Shown here: positions 1-5,132 of the stretch, piece after piece
How positions within the stretch are numbered: the first letter of the stretch is position 1
Layout of the letters: every line of letters starts with the position of its first letter
Source of the DNA: a bacterium
GTDB lineage: Bacteria > UBP14 > UBA6098
DNA length: 6,426 bases
Assembly: GCA_030642425.1 (NCBI GenBank)
Contig: DAOWNU010000118.1
Coordinates: 1-6,426, forward strand
Direction: 5' to 3'
The notes under the pieces: model-generated
The model's database searches: none
What the model saw: only the letters and a program-made list of their open reading frames with translations
Told to the model about the DNA's origin: nothing
Position numbers and translations under genes: made by a program

Positions 1-39
1 GGGAGCGAATCCGCCGCAGGCGGTTGAGCATAATCGGCT

Positions 40-55
40 GTCGGCCCGTGCCGAC
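40..55. repeat. Palindrome, 6-bp stem
   Basis: GTCGGC at 40-45 is the exact reverse complement of GCCGAC at 50-55, with a CCGT loop. It sits beside another hairpin at 11-23 (CCGCC, loop GCA, GGCGG). No T-run follows either one, so neither looks like an intrinsic terminator. They look like REP-type palindromes. Confidence 0.6.
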
Positions 56-87
56 CCGCAGTCGAGAGATTTTCTCCCGTTGCGTAG

Positions 88-106
88 CACCGGTTGCTCA
101 TCGGTG
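88..106. repeat. Palindrome CACCG...CGGTG
   Basis: A 5-bp perfect stem with a 9-base loop, extendable outward by wobble and A-T pairs (86-87 with 107-108). It is part of the same repeat cluster. No T-tract follows, so a terminator role is not supported. Confidence 0.45.
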
Positions 107-140
107 TTGTCGGCTCAGCCACCATTCCGGTCGTTGAGTA

Positions 141-152
141 GGGCTTTAGCCC
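141..152. repeat. Short palindrome GGGC-TTTA-GCCC
   Basis: GGGC (141-144) pairs with GCCC (149-152) around a TTTA loop. An inner T-A pair could extend the stem to five. It lies just upstream of the 16-base direct repeats and may be part of the same compound repeat unit. Confidence 0.5.
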
Positions 153-164
153 GTATCGAAACGC

Positions 165-203
165 CCTTCGACAAGCTCAGGGAACGGCCTTCGACAAGCT
201 CAG
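165..203. repeat. Two 16-base direct repeats, period 23
   Basis: CCTTCGACAAGCTCAG occurs at 165-180 and identically at 188-203, seven bases apart. From memory, a sequence very close to this is dispersed in intergenic regions of many environmental bacterial genomes and is often wrongly translated as peptides containing FDKLRE. Here it forms a tandem pair. The function is unknown. I call it a dispersed REP-like element on recall plus the visible duplication. Confidence 0.8.
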
Positions 204-294
204 AGAGCGAACAAACGCCGCCGGCATTGCCGACCGCATTTCCGAAGTTAAATACCTTGCATTGCCTCGACTTTTTAGCTAAATTCAAAACGAA

Positions 295-1446
295 ATGAAA
301 TACTTCGCCCCGATAATACCCGTTTTCCTCTTGTTCATGGCCTGCGCCGGAAGCCTGGAGTTGCCCGCGAAAGTTAGTTCGGATACGGAAATAGCGCCGT
401 GGGGAAACCCGCGCGGAGACTGCGGCAACTGGGCCTTTGCGGACGGCAAATCCGGCGCGCCGGTCGAAATGTGGCGGGCCAAATTAAAGGTTCCGATACT
501 CGCCACGCCTGTCGCCGGAGACGGTGCGATATTTGTCGGAACCCCGATTAAGCGTGTGTTCGCGTTCGATGCGATTTCCGGAAAAAAGCTCGGAAAAATG
601 TGGGTCGATATCCCTATCGAGGACGGATTATCCTACAGTTCCGGGCTTCTGGTGATGGCCGGGCGAAGCATATACAACCGGCTTCGCGCTTACGATCTGA
701 ATTCGGGAAATTACCGATGGGAGAAAAAAAGCGACCGCGCGGCGGCCTCGCCGATAATCTGCGGAAACAGAATTTTTTACTCCACCGCGAAAGGCGCTTT
801 TTTCGCTATCGATCTCGAAACGGGCGAGAAAATCTGGCGAAGGGGATTCGAAGAAGCGGTGATCGAGCATGAACCGGCGTTCCGCGACAGCCTTGTTTTC
901 CTCGCCGACCTGAACGGCAGGCTTTTTTGCCTGAGCGCAGATTCGGGGAATATCCGCTGGGAAATAACGCTTCCGGGCGCTCCGGTCGGGCCGCCGGTCG
1001 TGATCCCCGATCACGTGATAATCCCGACTTCCACCGGGAGAATTCCCGTGATAACGCTCGACGGCGCAATTCGGGTCGAGATCGAGGCCCCCGGCGAGAT
1101 TTTCACACCGATAGCCTGCACAGGCCCGACAGTCTATGGCGTTACGAGACACGGGATCGCATTCGCGGGCGATCTCGGGGAGGGCGGAATTCTCTGGCAG
1201 GTCTCCCTCGGAGAACCGGTGATTGTCCCGCCCGTCGTTTGGGGACGGGATTTAGCCGTGATAACCGCGAGCGGAAAACTAAAGCTGTTTCATTTTGGCG
1301 ACGGCTCGAACAGAGGCGAACTCGATCTGAAATCGCACGTTAGCGCCGCGCCGATAATTTACAATTCAATCCTTTATATTGCGACCGAGGAGGGCGAACT
1401 GATCGCTGTCGGACGGTCGGAGAGCGCGTTGGAAAGGGAAAAATGA
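295..1446 (+). CDS. PQQ-type beta-propeller protein, probable lipoprotein (BamB-like fold)
   Basis: A protein of 383 residues. Residues 1-16 form a signal peptide (K2, then a hydrophobic run) ending at Cys17. The preceding F-M-A is a poor lipobox, so lipid attachment is likely but not certain. Residues 36-48 (W..PRGDCGNW) resemble the W-x-RGD-x-x-N segment common at the start of PQQ-repeat proteins. Blade signatures of the form (A/F)xDxxSGxxxW recur near residues 88-103, 130-142, 169-181, 210-222 and 289-301, with weaker copies near 250 and 330, giving about seven or eight blades. This fold is shared with BamB, the outer-membrane assembly lipoprotein, and with many periplasmic propellers of unknown role. 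I see nothing that identifies a bound quinone or an enzyme activity. The start at 295 is fixed by the signal peptide, and no clear Shine-Dalgarno sequence precedes it. Its stop overlaps the lysS start (ATGA), so the two are probably co-transcribed and translationally coupled. Confidence 0.9.
   Translation: MKYFAPIIPVFLLFMACAGSLELPAKVSSDTEIAPWGNPRGDCGNWAFADGKSGAPVEMWRAKLKVPILATPVAGDGAIFVGTPIKRVFAFDAISGKKLGKMWVDIPIEDGLSYSSGLLVMAGRSIYNRLRAYDLNSGNYRWEKKSDRAAASPIICGNRIFYSTAKGAFFAIDLETGEKIWRRGFEEAVIEHEPAFRDSLVFLADLNGRLFCLSADSGNIRWEITLPGAPVGPPVVIPDHVIIPTSTGRIPVITLDGAIRVEIEAPGEIFTPIACTGPTVYGVTRHGIAFAGDLGEGGILWQVSLGEPVIVPPVVWGRDLAVITASGKLKLFHFGDGSNRGELDLKSHVSAAPIIYNSILYIATEEGELIAVGRSESALEREK
1431..1439 (+). 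promoter_or_regulatory. Ribosome binding site of lysS
   Basis: GGAAAGGGA lies inside the last codons of the propeller gene, 3 bases before the ATG at 1443. With the ATGA overlap it supports this start and translational coupling. The spacing is short, so only the 5' part may pair with 16S rRNA. Confidence 0.5.
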
Positions 1447-3083
1447 GCGAAAATATTTTTGAGGATATCGACCCGGCGGATCATCGCGCGATTCGTATCG
1501 CGAAGCTGGAGAAACTCCGAGCGGAGGGAATCGACCCATATCCCGCGAGAATCGGCGGGAGCAGGATCGAAATTGCCGATATCAGGCGCGATTGGGAAGA
1601 TATCAAACAGCTTGCGGACGAAGGTGGCAATGTTACCCGTCCGGGGAAAACCGTTCGGTTCGCCGGAAGAATCACTTCTCTTCGTTTGCACGGCAAGTCG
1701 ATGTTTATCGGTATCGCCGACGGCACGGGCGCTTTCCAGATATACATTAGGAAGAATGTTGTCGAGGAGAAGATGTCCGACGCCGGGGCCTATTCGCGCG
1801 CGAAAGAACTGGATATCGGGGATTTTATCACGGCGGAGGGAACGCTTTTCACCACGCGCACCGGCGAGCCGACACTGCTGGCCCAATCTTGGGCGCTTAT
1901 TTGCAAATCCCTTTTGCCTTTGCCGGAGAAATTCCACGGCCTCACCGACCCCGATCTTCGCCTGCGCCAGCGCTATCTGGACCTGCTGGTCAATCCCGAG
2001 GTTAAGCGCAATTTCCAGATTCGCGCGCTCGTTATTAAAACGATACGCAAATTCCTCGAAAACGGGCACGGCTATATCGAGCTTGAAACGCCCGTGCTGA
2101 CTTCTCTTTACGGCGGCGCGGCGGCCAGCCCGTTCTCGACACACCACAACGCGCTCGATATCGATCTTTATTTGCGGATCGCCACGGAGCTTTACCTGAA
2201 ACGCCTGATAATCGGCGGGTTCGAGCGCATTTATGAGATGGGCAAGGTTTTTCGCAACGAGGGCGTAGATCGCGACCACAACCCGGAGTTCACGCTGCTG
2301 GAACTCTACGAGGCCTATTCCGATTACGGGTGCATGATGGAGCTTGCGGAGGGCATGGTGATAGAGAGCGCGCGCGCGGTGGCGGGGTTTTTCGAAAAAG
2401 AGGAAAAAGAAGAATCGCTTGTCCCGGCAATTCAAATCGATGAAAACGGCGTCTTAATCCTACGTGCTGAAAGAATCGTTCCAACCGATAATCCAAGTGT
2501 CATGCATGGAGAACCCCGTGATATCGAAATTAAGCCACACTTCCCACGCCTGTCCTTCGTCGAAACTATCCGCAAAGCCACGAATATCGACATCATGACC
2601 GCAGATAAGGCCGAACTCGTCGCCTATTTCAAAAAAAACGAGATCGACCACAACCCGACGTTGCCATATTGGCCGCTGGTCGATAAACTTTTCTCCGAAA
2701 CGGTCGAGCCGACGCTTATCGAGCCGACATTCGTCGTCGATTATCCGGTCGGCCTGTCCCCGCTGGCCAAGCGCGTGGCCGGAAATCCCGAACTGACGGA
2801 GCGGTTCGAGCTGTTCATCCTCGGAGTGGAGATAGCAAACGCATTCTCCGAGCTGAACGACCCGCTCGATCAGCGCGCGCGGATGAATGCGCAGGTCGAG
2901 ATGCGTCTTGCGGGCGACGAGGAATCGCCGCACACTATCGACGAGGATTTCCTGACCGCGCTCGAACACGGTATGCCCCCGACTGGCGGGATGGGAGTGG
3001 GCATCGGCCGCCTTGTGACAATTCTCGCGGGCGCCCACGCGTTGAAAGAGGTAATCCCATTCCCGCTGTTGAAGCCGAAGTGA
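1443..3083 (+). CDS. lysS: Lysine--tRNA ligase, class II (LysRS)
   Basis: This cytoplasmic enzyme activates lysine with ATP and charges tRNA-Lys. It has 546 residues against roughly 490-510 for typical bacterial forms. An N-terminal OB-fold anticodon-binding domain spans about residues 70-155 (VRFAGRI, FIGIADGTGAFQIY). The linker QRYLDLLVNPEVKRNF (176-191) is typical. Class II motif 1 lies near 201-219 (ends ETPVL). Motif 2 spans 261-284, with arginine in FRNEG (270-274) and HNPEFT (279-284). Motif 3 lies near 511-527, with GIGR at 520-523. Also present are SPLAKR (439-444) and EIANAFSELNDP (463-474), which belong to the lysine-specific core. An extra segment of about 30-35 residues lies near 318-355, between motifs 2 and 3, which explains most of the additional length. 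The start overlaps the upstream stop by ATGA. Complete and apparently functional. Confidence 0.97.
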   Translation: MSENIFEDIDPADHRAIRIAKLEKLRAEGIDPYPARIGGSRIEIADIRRDWEDIKQLADEGGNVTRPGKTVRFAGRITSLRLHGKSMFIGIADGTGAFQIYIRKNVVEEKMSDAGAYSRAKELDIGDFITAEGTLFTTRTGEPTLLAQSWALICKSLLPLPEKFHGLTDPDLRLRQRYLDLLVNPEVKRNFQIRALVIKTIRKFLENGHGYIELETPVLTSLYGGAAASPFSTHHNALDIDLYLRIATELYLKRLIIGGFERIYEMGKVFRNEGVDRDHNPEFTLLELYEAYSDYGCMMELAEGMVIESARAVAGFFEKEEKEESLVPAIQIDENGVLILRAERIVPTDNPSVMHGEPRDIEIKPHFPRLSFVETIRKATNIDIMTADKAELVAYFKKNEIDHNPTLPYWPLVDKLFSETVEPTLIEPTFVVDYPVGLSPLAKRVAGNPELTERFELFILGVEIANAFSELNDPLDQRARMNAQVEMRLAGDEESPHTIDEDFLTALEHGMPPTGGMGVGIGRLVTILAGAHALKEVIPFPLLKPK

Positions 3084-3163
3084 GGGGTAAGTCCGCGACA
3101 AACTCTTATCGGAAGTTGTAATTGATATAAGTAAAACATGACTCAAACCAATTTGAATCAATA
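3084..3163 (+). promoter_or_regulatory. Spacer after lysS with candidate extended -10 promoter of the RM operon
   Basis: The 80 bases after the lysS stop become abruptly AT-rich. TG at 3123-3124 followed one base later by TATAAG (3126-3131) fits an extended -10 element (TGnTATAAT, one mismatch). No convincing -35 box lies upstream. A transcript would begin around 3138. No intrinsic terminator for lysS is visible, so read-through from the housekeeping operon into the RM genes is possible. No operator palindrome or controller-protein (C-box) site is evident. Confidence 0.35.
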
Positions 3164-3164
3164 A
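3138..3164 (+). CDS. Possible 8-codon leader ORF (MTQTNLNQ)
   Basis: ATG at 3138 opens eight codons and stops at TAA 3162-3164. The last A of that stop is the first base of the methyltransferase ATG (TAATG overlap). The arrangement would allow termination-reinitiation coupling. There is no Shine-Dalgarno sequence, but the extended -10 candidate at 3123-3131 would place the transcript start at about this ATG, so leaderless initiation is conceivable. An overlap of this kind can arise by chance, so this is only a candidate. Confidence 0.25.
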   Translation: MTQTNLNQ

Positions 3165-4468
3165 TGGAAGGATTAAGAACAAAACACAAGATAATAGTGG
3201 GCGATTCACGCGATATGTCCGAAGTATCGAACGAATCGGTTCAACTAATCATAACATCTCCTCCCTATTGGCAATTGAAGGATTATGGCGGCGAGAACCA
3301 AATCGGTTTCGACGATAGCTATGAGGATTATATCAATAACCTGAATCTAGTTTGGAAAGAGAGCCATCGCGTTTTAGAAAAAGGGTGCAGGTTATGTGTG
3401 AATATAGGCGACCAATTCGCCCGGTCGGTTTATTACGGCAGATACAAAGTTATTCCAATAAGAACCGAGATAATCAGATTTTGCGAAACGATCGGTTTCG
3501 ACTATATGGGTGCGATAATCTGGCAGAAGGTAACGACCTGCAATACAACTGGCGGCGCCACGATAATGGGATCGTTCCCTTATCCGAGAAATGGAATTTT
3601 AAAAATCGATTACGAATTCATATTAATATTCAAGAAGCATGGTAAATCTAACGGGGTATCGAAAGAGATAAAAGAGAAATCGAAAATGACGAAGGAGGAA
3701 TGGAACGAATTCTTCACGGGTCATTGGAATTTCAGCGGGGAGAAACAAGATAGACATATTGCGATGTTTCCAATAGAGTTACCTCGAAGACTGATAAAGA
3801 TGTTCTCATTCGTCGAAGATACCGTTCTCGACCCTTTTCTCGGAAGCGGAACTACTATACTCGCAGCAAAACGGCTCGGAAGAAATTCTATTGGTTATGA
3901 AATAAATGGGGATTATCTTCCGGTAATCAATGAGAAAATCGGTTTTGCAGAAAATCGTCTCTTCGATAAAACAGAATATGAGGTAATACAGAATAACCGT
4001 CGGGATAATATCGAGCAGAAACAAGATGAATTGCCCTATCTGTTTAAGGACCCGTTGAAGTTTCAAAAAAAGGTCGATATACGAAAATTGAATTTCGGTT
4101 CTGTTATAGATGCAAATAGTAGCGGCAATAACAACGGTTTACGAAAAGTAAAGGACATCCTTTCGCCTGAAGTTATAAAATTAGATAATGGACTTATTAT
4201 TAAGCTATTGGGCGTTAACTCGATACCAGAGCTAAAGGATAAGGCTATTCGATTTCTTAGGGAGAAGACCTTAGGACAATGTATATACATGAAATTCGAT
4301 AAAGCCAAGTATGACGACAACGATATGCTATTATGTTACCTGTATTTGAAAAATCGGACTTTTATAAACGCACACATTATAAAGAGTGGATTTGCTAAAC
4401 CGGATATCGAACGTGAATACAAATACCGGGATAAATTTATCGAATATTGGAGGGCTATCAATGGCTAA
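3164..4468 (+). CDS. Type II DNA methyltransferase (beta class, SPPYW) with C-terminal SNase-like domain
   Basis: A protein of 434 residues that transfers a methyl group from S-adenosylmethionine to DNA. Catalytic motif IV, TSPPYW, is at 31-36, and the AdoMet-binding motif I, DPFLGSGTT, at 223-231. IV before I is the beta-class order, and SPPYW rather than DPPY favours N4-cytosine as product (inference). The methylase part ends near residue 265. After a polar linker, residues 325-434 align by eye with the staphylococcal nuclease fold: IIKLLGVNSIPE (345-356) matches the RLLxVDTPE segment, and LLCYLYL...INAHIIKSGFAK (389-412) matches the GLAYIYxxxxxVNEALVRxGLAK segment. The nuclease arginines 35 and 87 correspond to K347 and M388, and D21 and D40 to E336 and N352, so cleavage is unlikely and a binding role is more plausible. 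No clear Shine-Dalgarno sequence precedes the start. The gene is AT-richer than lysS and overlaps the endonuclease gene by 8 bases; it should protect host DNA from that enzyme. Confidence 0.95.
   Translation: MEGLRTKHKIIVGDSRDMSEVSNESVQLIITSPPYWQLKDYGGENQIGFDDSYEDYINNLNLVWKESHRVLEKGCRLCVNIGDQFARSVYYGRYKVIPIRTEIIRFCETIGFDYMGAIIWQKVTTCNTTGGATIMGSFPYPRNGILKIDYEFILIFKKHGKSNGVSKEIKEKSKMTKEEWNEFFTGHWNFSGEKQDRHIAMFPIELPRRLIKMFSFVEDTVLDPFLGSGTTILAAKRLGRNSIGYEINGDYLPVINEKIGFAENRLFDKTEYEVIQNNRRDNIEQKQDELPYLFKDPLKFQKKVDIRKLNFGSVIDANSSGNNNGLRKVKDILSPEVIKLDNGLIIKLLGVNSIPELKDKAIRFLREKTLGQCIYMKFDKAKYDDNDMLLCYLYLKNRTFINAHIIKSGFAKPDIEREYKYRDKFIEYWRAING
4449..4454 (+). promoter_or_regulatory. Strong Shine-Dalgarno deciding the endonuclease start
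   Basis: GGAGGG sits 6 bases before the ATG at 4461, inside the end of the methyltransferase gene. This favours 4461 over an upstream in-frame ATG at 4386, which lacks such a site and would add 25 residues unlike the family start. It is the best ribosome binding site in the window. Confidence 0.8.
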
Positions 4469-5096
4469 AGAGTGGATATTAAATAGCGCAATGAACCGAT
4501 TCCAGTTAAATTTCAAACGAAATGTCGGAGCCGTTTCCGAAGCAATACGGCTTTGTTCGCCCAAAACGGCCGATGAATGGGAAGAGTATTATTTTGACAA
4601 GGTTCGTTCGAGAGACCACATAGAAGAACTGGGCAAAAAACTTTACGTTAAAATCACCGAAGTTATTTCAGCTGAAGTCGAACAGATTACTGAAGAGGAT
4701 TGCATTAACTATATGCTAAATATGGTTATCGACCGAACCTTCGACGGTTATATGACCGAGATAAAAACAATATATGGACAATTAGAGAAAATTCTCGATA
4801 CTAAAATCGAGCCGGCACCCGACAAATGGGACAGGCTTTTTAACGTCGATTTTTTCATCGAAATTAAAGGAAAATTCATTGGTATTCAGATAAAGCCAGC
4901 CAGCGGCGTGTCGCATATCTCGCAAATATTCAAAGAACGGGCGCAACAAGAAAAAACCCATAAAGCTTTTAAAAAGAAATACGGTGGGAAAGTCTTCTAT
5001 ATCTTTTCGGTTAAGGAGGGCGGAAAAAAGGTAATACAGAATACTGAGGTCATCGATAAGATAAAGGAAGAAATCGACAGATTGGAAAAAGAATAA
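4461..5096 (+). CDS. Type II restriction endonuclease, MjaI family (predicted target CTAG)
   Basis: A protein of 211 residues expected to cut unmethylated DNA at the site its partner protects. The N-terminus (MAKEWILN, VGAVSEAIRLCSPKTADEWEEYYF at about 22-45) matches my memory of the MjaI restriction endonuclease family, named for the CTAG-cutting enzyme of Methanocaldococcus jannaschii. A PD-(D/E)xK-type core is visible: D130 in FNVDFF, a hairpin, then Q143-I-K145 in GIQIKPAS, i.e. the D-x12-QxK variant. E134 and K136 in the first strand offer an alternative pair. The C-terminus is lysine- and glutamate-rich and probably helical. The start at 4461 is chosen for its GGAGGG site. It overlaps the methyltransferase stop by ATGGCTAA, so the two are translationally linked with methylase first. 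No frameshift or missing core residue is seen. AT-rich like its partner, which suggests joint acquisition. Confidence 0.87.
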   Translation: MAKEWILNSAMNRFQLNFKRNVGAVSEAIRLCSPKTADEWEEYYFDKVRSRDHIEELGKKLYVKITEVISAEVEQITEEDCINYMLNMVIDRTFDGYMTEIKTIYGQLEKILDTKIEPAPDKWDRLFNVDFFIEIKGKFIGIQIKPASGVSHISQIFKERAQQEKTHKAFKKKYGGKVFYIFSVKEGGKKVIQNTEVIDKIKEEIDRLEKE

Positions 5097-5132
5097 CGGT
5101 TTTAAAGGGAAGACCGGCGTTTAAGCTCTAAC
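5097..5132. other. Short spacer after the endonuclease; likely right edge of the RM insert
   Basis: The spacer contains a weak hairpin (CGGTTT at 5097-5102 against AGACCG at 5111-5116, one wobble pair) without a following T-run, so it is not a clear terminator. The segment GGGAAGACCGGCG (5107-5119) resembles GGGTAAGTCCGCG (3085-3097) just after lysS, apart from one substitution and two single-base gaps. This may mark the two edges of the inserted block. Confidence 0.35.

Larger units (their letters stand above)
1..294. other. Intergenic region, rich in hairpins and repeats
   Basis: No convincing gene lies here. The stretch holds a chain of short palindromes: CCGCC/GGCGG (11-15 with 19-23), GTCGGC/GCCGAC (40-45 with 50-55), CACCG/CGGTG (88-92 with 102-106) and GGGC/GCCC (141-144 with 149-152), followed by two 16-base direct repeats (165-203). 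One forward frame stays open from base 2 to 298, but its translation has no domain-like character, runs straight through the repeats and overlaps the start of the next gene. I treat it as a by-product of stop-poor repeats. The last 50 bases before position 295 are AT-richer and probably contain the promoter of the downstream gene, although I find no strong match to a sigma-70 consensus. Confidence 0.75.

Noticed and set aside
257..285. Possible -35/-10 pair TTGCAT and TAAATT before the propeller gene
   Set aside because: The matches are weak (3/6 and 4/6), and the transcript would start only about 3 bases before the ATG, so I cannot support it as a promoter.
2..298. Forward frame open from the left edge to 298 (72 residues if begun at 80)
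   Set aside because: It runs through palindromes and dispersed repeats and includes the FDKLRE-type peptide typical of mistranslated repeat DNA. It has no domain character and overlaps a well-supported gene start.
1374..2435. 353-codon open frame on the minus strand
   Set aside because: It lies opposite lysS, whose motifs are unmistakable. The antisense translation shows no recognisable domain; it reflects codon bias of the real gene.
2460..3209. 249-codon open frame on the minus strand
   Set aside because: Antisense to the end of lysS and the start of the methyltransferase gene. The hydrophobic start comes from the AT-rich spacer, and no family is recognisable.
4386..4460. Upstream in-frame ATG extending the endonuclease by 25 residues
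   Set aside because: The extension lies deep inside the methyltransferase gene without a ribosome site, whereas ATG 4461 has GGAGGG at good spacing and yields the expected family N-terminus.
4136..4468. Active secreted or DNA-cutting thermonuclease
   Set aside because: There is no signal peptide, it is fused to a methylase, and the positions of the catalytic arginines carry Lys and Met.
5097..5116. Hairpin after the endonuclease gene as an intrinsic terminator
   Set aside because: The stem is only six pairs with one wobble, the loop is eight bases and no T-run follows.
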